From Neodiprion pinetum (Eukaryota; Arthropoda; Insecta; Hymenoptera; Diprionidae): DNA of 64,000 bases. Below the pieces are notes generated by a model, which had not been told where the DNA came from, searched no databases, and saw only the letters and a list, made by a program, of their open reading frames with translations. Both the position numbers and the translations under genes were made by a program. Positions 21,251 to 34,762 of this stretch are shown here, piece after piece (within the stretch, counting starts at the first letter, position 1; each line of letters begins with the position of its first letter). The DNA lies in contig NC_060233.1 in assembly GCF_021155775.2 (NCBI RefSeq), forward strand, positions 26,949,456 to 27,013,455, given 5' to 3'.

Positions 21251-24218
21251 TATTGTGATAAAAATCATCGTCACAGTATATTTCAATTTTCGGAATTTTA
21301 CTCGATCGAAACTTCATTTTTCAGAATTCTGCTCTGTCGCAATTTTACTTTTCGGAACTTTCCTCCATCATAACTTGAATTTTCGGAAGCTCACATTTCG
21401 GTACTTTGAGCCGTCGGGTTTCCGCCCATTAGAAACTTTGTTGTTTCGTAAAAGTTTGATTTCTTTACTTCAAGTTTCGGCACTGAATAATTCGGAATTA
21501 GGCGCTTTCGGAACTTTTCAAATTCGGTAATTCAACCCCACCCCGCATTTGATATTCTGAAGATACGACTGCAGTTGTGTACACATGCTATACAGCCGCA
21601 AGGCGATTCATCAATCACATCGTGTGATCTTTGGATGATCTAGCACTAATCCAACGTTGCAGAGGAAACTGCGAGTGATTCAAAGGGTCATTCCAGTATT
21701 AGCTAAAGCATTTTTTGTAAATTTTTGCGTCCGACCCCCAGTGATAACGATTGTTAACGTTTGCTTGTTTTGCCTACTACTATTTTTTATCAGCCGCAAC
21801 GATTTTTGGAAAGTTTATTGGCATATCGACTCACTACCTGGCAATGGCAGAAATGCCATTTATAGTCACATTCTAATCAATTTAATCCTACGTTATTTAA
21901 GATCAACCATTAATCATCAATAATACACATTAGCGTGTTCAGTAAAACGTGAATTCATCATTCATTGACTATTAAATAAATTGTTTATTGTCTTTCTTTT
22001 TAAATGCCTGCAATAAACATTAAATTTGCTAAAATATGATATTCTTATTGAGCAATTCACGCAATATTAACAGCGACTTTTCAAGAAATTTTTTATTATT
22101 CTCAAGGAAGTGACGTGTTGGCTGTCTTTGAGCACGCAGTTCTGATTTCCTGCGTGAGCCAAAGCTTGCCTGAAATGCCAATGGTTACAAGGTAACATTT
22201 GATAACGCTTCTCTGAATGACTTACCCGTATTTTAGCGTTAGCTGATACTTGAATGGCCCCATATGAGTTTCTTTTGTTTTGTTTAAGATGATTGGTTGA
22301 CACAGAATCGATACTCTTCGTCAATTTCTGTATGACATAGTCCTACGGTGAGTATTTATCAAGTTATTATACTCGTAAGCTGCGAAAATTTCTCTCAAGA
22401 TGAAAACGTAGATTATGATGGTATTTTAATAAACAAGTTCAGAAGTTGATATTTGACTTAAAGTCGCTTCAAAATGGCTTGGAATTTAGTAAATTCGTTC
22501 CATTTTATCCTACTATGTCGGATTTTATTCAAAACACTATTCTCTGCGAAGTCACTGAAACAGATTTTTTTCTTCATCTTTATTTTGAAAAAAAGGTCTC
22601 AATGAATTTGTAGAAAATATTATTCCAAATAAAGTGAACTATGGCCGAGTGAAATATAACGAATCTATTAAATTGTTGTCACACTTCGAAGCGATTTGAA
22701 ATGAAGCATGGATATAATTAAGCTTTTGATAATTCCGATACTTTCTATTTTTGTGTTTTAAAGAGAGTCTCGTAATTAATGTACGACTATCTCGTAATAA
22801 AATAAATAAACAGTATCGATTTTGGCCAATACCAACAACTGCCTCAATTCTATTCGTCTATTATTCGATATTCGAAACACCATCTTCAGCTGATTAATAT
22901 TACAATATTTCTCTTCGCTTTATTTGAGTGCTTAAAGGAGGAAACAAGGTTACACCCGTAATTTTTCACCGCAACATCAGCCGAAATTATTTAGGTAAAC
23001 TTGCTTTCGTTCCATCGCGAATACATCGGTCGCAAAATAAAAAATGAAAATATTTGCGAATTGGAATAAATTTTTTTCTCCTACTGATATCGAACGCGAA
23101 TATTTACATCTTGTACGGGAAATTTAAAAATTTTGAAAGCACGCTGAACGACACAGTCTTCTCATTATTTTCTGATCGTTTGACGGCAAACAATGGGAAA
23201 ACAAATAAATTGTCTCTTGTCCCTAGGCACGCTGCAAAATATTGGTTATTAGTATCGGATATTGAATCCATATCACAATTTTATAAAAAATAATCAATAT
23301 CGTTTTCATTTCTAATTTTAAAATGTTAGTTTGTCTTTTATTAATACACATTCCATCTTTATATAGTTATGCAGATTCGTACGATACATTCAGATCCAAA
23401 CGAACACGAAACATAATTTTTGAAGCTTTTTGCAGCATGAGAAAAACAAACACAAACAAATATTGAGGCATTTTGCATCTCGCTAGGCTGTTTGCAAAGG
23501 CTTCACGTGATTTTCTCAGATGCATTGATGTACAAAGAAAAAGTTTAAGAAAACGGTAGGCCATACAATTGGAAAAATAATTTATTTCTTCACACTAGCG
23601 GTTATTTTATTACATAAGATCAAGATAAGAAATCATATAACATGAAAAATATAATATTCATTTCGAGGGCGATAAATGAAACGCAATTTCATTTTGAAAA
23701 ATGTACTGAGATGAAGAAATCATGTTGCTATACGTAGGTGATTCATGACAAATTATTATTATTATTACAATGATTATTCTGAACATGTATAATTTTTGTG
23801 TGACTTACTGGTAAGAAACAAGCAGCTGGTTCGAATAAATTTATGCGTATATTTGATTGAAAAAATTTTTTGGACACGTAGTACAGCTTTGTTTGATTCG
23901 ATGTATTATAGCATGAGACGAGCACAACGACGAATAACTTATAAATATATGCATTTTGTTAGCAGACAATGTACAGTGATAGCACATAAAATTTGGAAAC
24001 GATTTAATGACAATAACAATCGTCACCCGTAGGTGCCAATAATTAAGCCTGAAATAGCGGCGCCAAGGTAAGAATTTGGAAGGGCGTAAAAAAATGAGAA
24101 AAAGAAAAATGGCATGTGTGATAATAATTACATAAAGCACAAAAAAATTGTACAATACAAAATTTGAATGATAATAAGTAAAATATAAAAAGGTGATAAA
24201 AAAATTCACGAAACTCAC
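21251..24218 (-). other. Rest of 17-kb intron, no gene seen
   Basis: 21,260-21,520 has degenerate short repeats built on 'ttttcggaactt'. The rest is AT-rich. A GTAAGT-type donor at about 22,212 and one at about 23,810 (minus strand) have no convincing exon, and none is needed for phase. Confidence 0.55.
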
Positions 24219-24296
24219 AAATAAATCTTTCACGTTGAATAATGAGTCTGAATCTGAATCATTACCTGACCCCCCCTCGGCATCTGGAAAATGAAA
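24219..24296 (-). CDS. Collagen gene exon 3: acidic/serine-rich linker
   Basis: A 78-bp, phase 0-0 exon of 26 codons. The acceptor has a long pyrimidine tract (ttatacttttcctttgtag) and the donor is TTT|GTGAGTTTC. The product starts FHFPDAEGG, runs through GSGNDSDSDS and ends NVKDLF. This is a flexible, acidic segment that leads directly into the Asp-rich exon 4. A nearer acceptor-like ttttccag lies 13 bp inside the exon, but using it would break the phase with exon 2, so the upstream tag acceptor is preferred. Low complexity limits recognition by homology; support comes from splice sites, phase and composition. Confidence 0.75.
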
Positions 24297-25032
24297 CTAC
24301 AAAGGAAAAGTATAAAATTAGACAATGAAAGATAAAAGTGTGCTATTATTGGAAATTATACATTTTACGTGTGTTGCATATCATATAAATTTGCCTAAGG
24401 ATTGACCAAAGAAACGCATATCAGCAAAAATATAAATTATATTGTTACGATTTTTCATCGAAATGTTGAAAAATGTTTAACATAATTCCAGTATCTTTGA
24501 AAAAACCTCCACTTTTTTGTGCAAGTTCACCTGAACTACAGATTTTTATTTATATTGTACACGTTTTTCATTGTTAAAAGTGCAATTTCAAATCTAAAAA
24601 AGTTTCTGAACATTTTTAGCGATCGTAGGAAAAATTAGCACAAGATTGCGTTCATTTGCAGAATTCAACGGATATGGGATGATGCGTGTAATATAAACCC
24701 AACTTTGCAACAACAAAAAAATTGCGAGTTAATTGGGGACAACAGAGGATCGAGTCCGTGCAAAAAAATCGCATTCAATCGAAAGTGTAATTAGTAAGAA
24801 ATTGCAATACAATGCATTGGTCGCCATAACGTCTACTGCGATGATGAAATTGTCCGCACGCGTTCGACGATCAATTGTTTGACAATTATGCAAGCGGCAA
24901 ATCGATCGCAAACCATTAGCGACCGAATGGGGCTGCAAAACATGTTTCGGAATGTTCGCGTTGTATATCCTGTATACCTATACATGCATGTAATATATGC
25001 ATGCGGTTCGCAACGTGTTGCATTGACGTTCA
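24297..25032 (-). other. Intron with a patch of higher GC
   Basis: About 24,720-25,030 is richer in CpG than its surroundings, with short open frames on both strands (for example 24,729-24,938). I recognise nothing in it. It directly adjoins the 123-bp segment shared with repeat unit B, so it may belong to the same unknown repeat. Confidence 0.4.
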
Positions 25033-25155
25033 ATCGTTTGATTATGATTTGTTACGTCACGTTGCACGGATTCGCACGTCAAACGCAGGTAACGCGGAAT
25101 TATAAATGTGGAATCGATGAACGATCTACGATTTGCTGCAGGAAGTGTTCACTGA
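25033..25155 (+). repeat. 123-bp segment shared with repeat unit B
   Basis: Second copy of 18,753-18,875. It ends by overlapping the first six bases of MITE copy 2. Confidence 0.9.
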
Positions 25156-25576
25156 GTAAGATTTCGTTGTAGTAACTAGAAAAATTCAGTAAAACAGTCA
25201 TCGTTGAAAGAAACTGTCTGAATATTTTTGGAATTACGAAAATCGAGGTACGCGTAACCATTTTGCGCTGTTGTCGATCCTTTGTTTTGGTAATTACAAC
25301 GCAAAGTCAGTTTGTGAGGTTTACTCTACTTTTTTAGTTAAACAAAGCTTTCGCGTCAATTTATTCTTGCACGAGCATTAAATTTTCGCAACAGTTACAA
25401 GAAAATACAGTAACAGTGAGCGTAATGAGGAAGAATAGTAACGGATACTAGACTTTCCGGTAACAGCTAGAAAACTAATTTTCATTTTCTACCTAGAACT
25501 ACATTTTTCGATCCTGATAAAAAATGAAAATAGTTGAGGAGTGAGCGGTAAACGGAACTAAAAATTTCTCTCAGTG
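25150..25576 (+). mobile_element. CACTGAG MITE, copy 2
   Basis: Left end cactgagtaagattt, right end aatttctctcagtg. Internal landmarks are the same as in copy 1. Confidence 0.85.
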
Positions 25577-28331
25577 TTGAATGACGTTATTCTAATATTG
25601 AGTTAATTTGAAGATGTGTGAAATGTGCGGTCGGTTTAAAATTTGCAGAAACAAAAACGTGAGTAATCAAAGGTTTCGGAAGTATAATTGAACCTCACAA
25701 AGTTGAATATGACTTGAAAAAAAAATATGAACTCTTAATTTTAACTGCAGAAATCTAGGATTTAGCAATGAATGCATCACCACAAATTTAACTTGGAAGA
25801 TCTATGCAGAATTCATTCCCGAATAAAATACGCCATTGTTAATAAAAATCGGGCAAGCGAGAAATCATGCAATAATGTTGTTTCTCTGAAGCTCATGACA
25901 TAACGAGATATTCGTATTCAAAATTCAGCTCTTTCAAAGTTTTTCCTGTGTTAAGATTATCTCTGATTTACACGTACGTAGCTTGATTTTTACAAGTAAG
26001 ACTTTCCCAGCAATCCCAGCCTTCGTTTCAACACTTTTTTGAGTCAACCACTTCTTTGACCGAACCGTATATCTCAAAAATCCGTTATAAGTTATCCGTC
26101 CACACGTTGAAAAGGAAATGTACAATTCCCACCGAATCAAATAAACTTATATATTTTCCATATACGTTGTCTTGTTTTTTTCATTACGGTTGCTGAGATT
26201 GAAATCTAATCCACCGCTATGCTGTAGCAACAATATAGCATCAAACTGAGAAATAACTGATCGTATCAGATACAAATATATTAAAACGCAAAAAACTTCG
26301 TGCAAGCTGTTCGTGCAATACAAATCAGTGAAATTTCGGATTGCAAACTAATTTTATCATCAAATGTGAACTGCATACTTATTGACAACAGATCTGTTTA
26401 TCAATCTGTCAGTGTTTATTTATTGCAACATTAGCTTAGCATTGTATTAGACACGCACCTAAGTTATTTTAACCGTATGAAAAAAGAAAAAACAAAAGAA
26501 CCACGATTAGAAGATCGAATTAAAAAAAAAAAAAAAGAAGAATATCACAGAATTTGATAAGATTAGAACCAATTCACCTGGAAATTGAAATAAGAGCGTA
26601 ACGATTATAATGAAGAAAAAAAAAACTTGCCTTAATCTGGCGTGTCAGTCTTTATCGATCTGATCAGATTCTACTTCTCCAGGCGAATAGGTCGTTGCTC
26701 TTTGGAAGCGCCGGCTTAATTCTGACCCCTGAATTTAAACTGTACAGCAACTAATAGTTGCACTTATCTTTACCAGATATTAGATGCAAAACCGCAACAG
26801 CATTGTTCACTTGCTATAAAGTTTTTGTTCTGTCAAACTTCTGTTTTTCTGATTTCGAAATATTCGTAATATTTATATTTTTTCATACAATTATGAAATA
26901 AATAAACAGATGGAATGAAAATATTTAAATTGAGTGTATTATCGTGACTGATACTTTGAATGTTTATATTTTATTTTCCTTCACTCCTAAATTACCGAAT
27001 AAATAAAATTCATTTCAGAATATCCGTAAAATAAACGAATAATCCTGCAACTTAAAAACTATAGATCTGGGCAAATATAAATATAAATTGTAAAACTAGC
27101 TTGTGTAATTTTGAAACAGAGAAAAAATTTACTCAAATTTGTTGAGGTCGTATATTTCGAATTAAAATCAATTTCTTATAAATTGATCTAGCTGACCAAT
27201 TTCCAATAAAAATTTCAGAACACCAGAAACTGAATAAACAGAGAATTTTAGTCATAAATGATAGAGAAGCAAAGAATTAGAGAACTGAAAGTAGGATAAA
27301 ATATAAGAGTCGTATAGGTAAAAAATCAAAAACAGATTTTTTTTTTTTCAACGAGAACTCACGTCACTTTTATAATTTAAATTGGAGAATGCAGTGTGAA
27401 GAGGCAAGGCGCAATGGTGTTCTTTTGCCTGCAGATGCAGCTCATGCTACCGCGGCACTTAAGAACGAGTAGAGTTTTTTCTCAGTTGCAACCTCTTCAG
27501 ATATCAACTTATATGCCTTCTTATCGCGGCAGCGACTCAAAGTGCCCCGCAGCTGTTGCAGACACAATTAGCTCGGGAATCTCGATTTTTAACTTGGCTT
27601 TTATTTAAACTTTTACATCGTGATCGTAAGCCAACTCCCTTTTTAGTATTGCTACCGTTTTTGATAGGCATATAGTTACGAGGAAACGAAATTTGCTAGG
27701 GAATTAATGGAAGATGGGAAATTTATCTTGAACTGGAAACCAAATTTTCTTTTCTCGTCAGAGTTTACATCACATTTCAATTCCACATTACAGATAGTCT
27801 AGAGATTGATTAAAACGGCGTATTCAACATCCGCTCTTCAGTGTTCGCAAAAAAGGAGTGAATGATTTCATGTTTCATTTCGGCCTCGTGTCTGCTGGAT
27901 AGACGGGCGCGGGAGAAATCGAAATCAAAACAACCGAAAATTAAAGTTCTTTTGTTTATATCCAATTAGCTCGCATCCAAATTTAATGTAATAACATGAA
28001 AATTCTATTCAAATGAAACAATCCTGCTTACCGTGAAGTATATTTGAATGAAGACTTATAATATTCGATCTAACCTGACTTAACATAACCTAACTCGATC
28101 GAACCTAACCTAAAAGAGTTCAATCAGCGTTTGCATAAGTGTGTGATGTCGTTCTGACTTGGTTTACAAATATCGTTACATCGCCAAAATTGTTTATCTA
28201 GTTGTAGCGAAATGTAGTCTAAAACCTTCCTAGACGTTGTAACTACCCACAGAAAAAAGATAATCAAAATTAGTTTGGTATGTCTGGAGTTGTGAGCGAA
28301 TGTACGCCAGAAAGAGTTAGTTTTATACACG
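25577..28331 (-). other. Intron, no gene supported
   Basis: AT-rich. At 28,070-28,115 the plus strand has repeated cctaacct/aacataacc phrases, a degenerate TTAGG-like run. An exon-like stretch at about 27,360-27,425 (minus) was considered and rejected. Confidence 0.5.
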
Positions 28332-29315
28332 GGGCATTCCGTGTCAAATCGACCTTGGTCTGATCCTTGATCTCGCCGATTCGACCTGCGATTTTTGATG
28401 ATTGATTCAACTCTTGAAGGCTATCATTTTTGTTCCAAAATTTTTCGAATCGCTTTCAGTTGCCGAAAATTTTTAAAAACGATCACATTGATCAACACAA
28501 TTTAAAAGCCTGAAATAATTCTGAAAAATCATGTGTTGGATATAAAAATTTTTTAACCCAGAGCCAAAATAGGTCGGATCCTCTTTACATTTTGTTCGAC
28601 CTTTCCTGGAAGAATTTTTTTAAAAAAATTAAAGGAAGAGTCAGTTTACAATACATGGTTACTCAAACATTTTCATAGGGAACACCAGATTTTGGAAAAT
28701 TGTCTCAAATTTTTTCATCTTGAGGAATAAAAATATCTTGACAAATATCTGAAAAATTGTTTAAAATTGGGTGTAAAATGTTTCAGACAACAGCCTCTCG
28801 TGTACTGAATTTCTTTCTAACGAAGAAGAAGTATCCGAAAAAAAAAACATTCAAATTATAAGGGAAAGTCAGTCAGTATGTGTAACGCTAGATTTGAAGG
28901 AATTTTTTGAGATTTTTAAATTTTTCAAATAATTAATTAGCTTACGAAAATCTTGAGCAATTCTTAAAAATCTGGTGCTAGATATAAAAATGTTTGAGCA
29001 ACCACCCCTGGCAAATTGATTCTTCCTTTCAGTTTTTTTTTTTAGATAATTTTTTTCGATACAAAGTTGAAAAAAATGTTAATGAAACGCCAGTTAACTG
29101 CGGCTCAAAGTTCAAAATTTTTTTCATCAGACAAATGATTTTTCAGAAATACTTCAACTTTGAAAATTGTGTCGATCAGTATAGCAGTTTGAAAAATTTC
29201 AAAAAAAAAAATTCGAAATTCCTGCCTTCGAGAGTCAAAACAATGGTATAAAAAATGCTGACCCAAATCGGAAAGTTTAAGGGTCAGACCGAGCTCGATT
29301 TGACACGGAATGCCC
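28332..29315. mobile_element. 984-bp inverted-repeat transposon, non-autonomous
   Basis: Left end gggcattccgtgtcaaatcg followed by accttggtctgatcc. The right end is its inverse: ggtcagaccgagctcgatttgacacggaatgccc. The terminal repeats are about 35 bp with three or four mismatches. Flanks share TATAC, with the left copy offset by three bases, a possible decayed 8-bp target duplication. Inside are only short A/T-rich frames, so it depends on a transposase elsewhere. A related single end (cagggcagtccgtgtcaaat) lies at 39,077-39,097. Confidence 0.8.
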
Positions 29316-32300
29316 TATACGTAGAGGTGAGAACAGGATATCGAATATGGCGAAAAATCCCAATTCGTTCCCTTCCGATTAGACCTTAAATTTTCTACAG
29401 CCGTATAACTTGCATTATAGTCGAAAATCGGAAGGTGTGTATAATCAGTTTCAAACTGTTGAGTAGCTTAACGTTCCATGAAATGAAATCTTCTTCATCG
29501 TCTCCAATGCCCCGCGTGTTTGATTTCTCGGATGGGCGCAGGCTGAGAGTCTGAGAGGGAAATTGAGTGATAAGCTTCGTAAAAAGGCCGCGACGCAGCG
29601 CTGCGCGCGCATCTTGAATGATTCGTACATCTCGTTTCGCGGTCTATTTTTAAATTCATGCCGTATTCAACGGTTGAAGCTATGGAAACACAGATTTTTT
29701 TCTCTAGTGATGAGACACGGGATTATTTTATAATACTCTCGATCGGCTAGACATTCCCTGACGAATTATAACCACAGAATTTTACTCGATGTTAATCGGA
29801 TCGGATCGGATAATTTCGCGAGTATGCATAAAACAGACAATATTGACGAATAGAATGCACTCGTTCTCAGAAGAGTACTTTTTTTTTATTCTGGAATATA
29901 AGCGTATTGTTGAACGACTAGTTATTAATTATACGTTGTGTAGGAAATACTCGTTCGTTGGTTTATAGTTTGCAAATTAGTTCTAAGTTAATTTAGAGTG
30001 ATTTGTAAATAATGCTTGGTTGATGGAAAATGAGTTCAAGTACGAATTTCATATCGCTGGTATCGTCAAGTGCTGTGGAATAGTTTACTTGAATTCATTA
30101 TTCAATTTAAGTCGTTTTACCTCTGTTGTAAAAGTTTATTAGAAAGATTCTGGCAACTTTAGTTTATCTAAAAGGAAAAGTCTTCCAGAGCACTAAATAT
30201 CGGGACTTAACCATCAGCTAAGGATTTCAAAATTTCCAAAAACTTAAAAGAAACTATCTTAAACAAATCACCAATTTACCTTGAGATAAAATGATGAGAC
30301 TTTTCGTAATGAACCAAATAATCAAATAACCGTAATAAAATAAAGTGGAAGATGTAAATTCGAGAGACATCTTCCCGTCACAATGTAGATTTTCAATGGA
30401 TAAAAAAATATTTTTGACATAGTTCTGACTATGGGTAATTCTGTTTTATAGTTACGATGTCGGCATAACCAAAAATTCGTTTATGAGACGTAAGTAAACA
30501 AAATACTTACGGTTCGTTGCTTCATTGCATTTACATATTAGACCTTTCCAGATTAGGGCAATGTTGTTTTTTTTTCTGCCGGATAAATGTCTAACAATAG
30601 TTTTTGCTGAACTGGAAATGCTTAGAAATGTAGGGTTTTGGTCTCAAGTCTAACGATAAGATGTGTATTATATGGTATGTGTAAATCTATACATGTATCT
30701 ATTAACCGTTATTCAAACAGTCTGATATGATATACAATATATGATGATTTTCCTGGAGTCACCGACTCCAATGTCATGGATTAAACATTGAATTCAAGCT
30801 GGTTTGAGGCAGCGGTGTGACTCATGCGGAAAACATTTGTGCATATTCAAATGTTTCGTTAATAGTCTTCGACCGCATTCTTAAACGCTTAGGTAAATCT
30901 ACTATTAGATAGTATTGAATATAATCATGATCATCGTATAAACGGATCCATTAAATTATGAATGAAAAGTTGAACAGGGAATGAATTTTTTATAACTGAT
31001 CTATAATTACGTTAAAATTGCAAAAAATTGAGGGACCATGAAGGTAAAGTCACAAGAAGTTTCATAGTGAGTGTGAAAATGCAAAGCTTGTATCTTTTTT
31101 TGGAATGACTCGTATAAGAATATCAGAATATGAAATCGGAGAAAATACAGTGTGGACAAATATACGCCAAATGCTTTTGCGCAATGATATTTTCAACCCC
31201 CCACCCCAAAAAACAAGAAACCAAAAAATCGTACATATTTTTACCGAATCGAAAAATATATAAAAGAGAAATAATCGTAATAATTGTTCGTTCTTGAGCT
31301 TTATTTTTTTACTCCGGTGCACAAATTCTAAACGATTCAAATATTTCAGAATCGTTTCTGACGTATAAACATTGTGCATTTTCAAATGCACGTCAATTTC
31401 ACATATTCCACTTCAATATTTCAACTGGAATTGAGAAAATAACAGAGATAAAAGAATGTTCAAAAAGAATCGTGTCTTTAATCTGATGAATTGTTTTAGC
31501 TGGTTCGAACTGATGGCTCGTGTTGGATGTAAAGAAACTCACTTTGGTAGAGAGGCATGTTTAACATGTTTAACATGATATAGTAAGATTACTATCCTTT
31601 CGAACAGGTGAGAAAATTGGGCCCTTAAAAGTATAGAGAGAAGACTTAAATGATGGGAGTCGCGCCCACTTTTCAAACTCCACTTTTACATATCCCCGCG
31701 GTTAGTGGACCCAAAACCCATCATATAACCCACCAATAACCATCATCGCCTCCTACACTCGACTGTATAAATTTAAAACTTTGGCTCGTTTCGATCCTGG
31801 CGATTGACGAAATTATATTTCATTCCATTTCTGGTCTTTCGTTTTTTCGAATATTTTTCAGAACATAAAAATAAAAAACAACTCTTGGATTGTACGTGAA
31901 GAATAAAACCGAAAGAAATATAGTAATATGAAAAAAGTAGAGCGAGCCAAGATTGGATGAATTACGCACATAACAATTAGTTCAATTTTATCGAGACTGC
32001 TTTTCATATTCGAATCGTATCTGTCAAAAGAAATCGTTTTGCTTCAATATTGGGTACATTTTATTTATCATATCGTACGTATGGATTTTAATATGTTTAT
32101 AAAAAGGAATCGATCATCGGTTGAAGAAAGAAAAAGAAAAAAAAAAACGTAATTGTTATAATATTTACATTCAGCTTAATTATTCTATCACTGAGACAAT
32201 AAATTTTTCATATCAAAACGAAGGACTGCAAAAAGCAGTAAATTGACTTGATGAGTCTGTTTTTCAAAAAAAAAAAAAAAAAGAAGAAGAAGAAATAAAT

Positions 32301-34333
32301 CATTCACGATGTCGAAACCAATTTCTTGAAACAATCGCTTCGTTCTCATTAGATGCACGAGTGCATTTGTTACACGAATGAACGATTGGGTTTTTAAATT
32401 TGAAACAAGCCGGTCCGAATGAGATTTATCCCAGCCACCCGGTAGGTAGGTCAGAGGTTCGTCGAGTTCGGTCAGCAGTTAATAACCACGTGTTGACGTC
32501 TCTTCTCCGTATAAATTACCGGGCAGAAATTGGTTCCCCGTTGAACAAATGCAGACCGTGTTATATATATGTATGTATATATATATATATACACCGGTGG
32601 TTAGATCCTGCACACTATCCCTGACTATGAGTTAGGGCAGACAGTGAACAGCCGTGTTGATTGAGTCACGACGCTTCATTAAGTAGCGAAGTTGAGTTGC
32701 TGAGAATCGATATTTGTTTACCAATTTTATTATCGAATGATCGTATCCTGGATTTTTTACAGATTATCACATTTTTAAGCTCCGAGGATGTTTTTTCCGA
32801 AAATGATGGAGATCCACCAAATGTGAAATCAACTCGCAGGCGTTCTTTTTAAATGAATTCTCTGACCTTTGGAAAAAATTTACAGGGCTGACTTTATTGA
32901 TTTAATTGATTCTTAAGGAGGGACTCCGGTGAAATTTCGTTAACACCGAGTTTTATTCGTTTTTGAAATGACCGAACAAGATGTGCTCAAAAATTCCCTT
33001 CCAACAAAATTTACATTACGATAGTATGTTTTTTGAAGATATTTTAATCTTCCGGAGTAAAAGTGTGCGTGCGAGGTATTTTTGGGCAGAAAATGTACAA
33101 GTAAACAGGCAAAACCTTCGTTTTCAATTCGTTTCTCAAATTTCGGGCTTTGAGAAAATAAAAAATAAAAATACGCTGATTCCCAGAGTTTTTCGTAAGA
33201 ATTACCGTAGAAACCAAAAAAAAAGAAAATAAAAATTCAACACAGCCTGACATATCGTTAAAAAGAACTAGAAGTGGGACGCCCAAAACTTAGAAAAGAT
33301 TGAAATACGCGTTTAAAAACACTCTATTGATTTTAGAAAGTTTCTTCCCAGTTTTTAAGGCCCAAGGAAGGAAAACCAGTGCATTATTTTCTGTATTCTA
33401 CAATGTGTATGATGCATTACACGACAATCAGTAAAATGTTGACCGGGAGATTGTTCAATTTCGTCAAAAATGTTTCTTACGCTAGTACGATCCTTAAAAA
33501 CATCTTAAAAATACGTAAATTGATTTTTATGAACCAAGAAAAAACATTCAGTTGGCGAAATAAAACATCTTGTGGAAGGACACTTGTTTCTGTTTTTTTT
33601 TACGATTGTTTAAATTTCTTTTAAATAGAGGGTGACATGTGGGTAGAAAAAAAACATCATAGCGCAAGAAGTGTGGAATAAAAGTTTTTTTTTTTTAAAT
33701 CGTGAATATCTTTGCGGACTAGATGAAAAATTTTTAAATTCAATAACCATATCGAAGATGTGATATGCATTATAATAGATTTGGAATAGGTATGAAAAAA
33801 TTTTAAAAATACACAAATTTATGAATAAGAAATTTCCTCCCACTCTAAATCTTGCGTAAAAATGTTTTATTTCGAAGACGGAATGTTTTTTTTTTTTTAT
33901 AATTTTCAAAAATTGAGTTCAGTGTTTTTGAGATGGGTTTAATAAATGATCGAGTAAAGACGAGTGACGAAAAGGTGTAAATTTTTTGTACCGTTTCCAA
34001 GAGCAGTACCAACATTGAAAAATCATTGGTAAAATAAAAAAATCTCATGCTCAACCGTTTATTTAGTTGGAATGCCCCATGTGTGCACACATACGTACGT
34101 AAGTGAAATGGCAATGCAATGAAGTTACTTGGAATAACGGTAAAACATTGCTTGCAGCGTATGTTTTACCTTCGATATCTAAAGGAATGCCCTTCTTATA
34201 TTTACGCTACGATTAACACCGAGAACTTCTTACATGGTCAAATAGGGATAACTGATAATGGGTCCACATAACGGCGAGCACAAGTGCATTAGTTGCTCGA
34301 CTGACATCTTTTTTAGGTTTTCTGTTATTCTAT
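29316..34333 (-). other. Intron, no gene supported
   Basis: AT-rich, with A tracts, a (TA)n run at 32,561-32,593 and only short frames. A GTAAGT-type donor at about 30,510 (minus) has no matching acceptor in the right phase. Confidence 0.5.
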
Positions 34334-34762
34334 CACTGAGAAAAATTTCATTTGTTACATCGACTAAAAAAATTCAGTAAAACAGGTATCGTTAAAAAAA
34401 CTGTTTGACTATTGTTGGAATTACGAAAAACGAGGTACGCGTAAACATTTTGCGCTATCGTCGATCCTTTTTTGGTAATTGCAACGCAAAATCAGTTTCT
34501 GAGGTTTACTCTATTTTTTTTAGTTAAATAAGGCTTTAACGTCAATTTATTCTTGCACGAGCATTAAATTTTTGCAACAGTTACAAGAAAATATAGTAAC
34601 AGTGATCGTAACGAGAAAGAATAGTAACGGATACTAGACTTTCCGGTAACAGCTAGAAAACTAATTTTCATTTTCTACCTAGAACTATATTTTTCGATTG
34701 TGGTTAAAAATGAAAATAGTTAAGGACTGAGCGGTAACCGGAAATAAAAATTTCTCTCAGTG
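34334..34762 (+). mobile_element. CACTGAG MITE, copy 3 (best preserved)
   Basis: Left end cactgagaaaaatttcattt, right end aatttctctcagtg, a clear short inverted repeat. TA(T) before and TA after fit a TA target site. Confidence 0.88.

Noticed and set aside
24259..24283. Shorter exon 3 versions using the inner ttttccag acceptor (18-bp or 65-bp exon)
   Set aside because: The 65-bp form breaks phase with exon 2, and the 18-bp form needs a poor donor (GTAATG). The upstream tttgtag acceptor gives a phase 0-0 exon with a good donor.
27360..27425. Possible 66-bp phase 0-0 minus-strand exon with donor GTGAGT
   Set aside because: The acceptor lacks a pyrimidine tract and the sequence has no stalk-like character. 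A chance open frame of this size is common, and it is not needed for phase.
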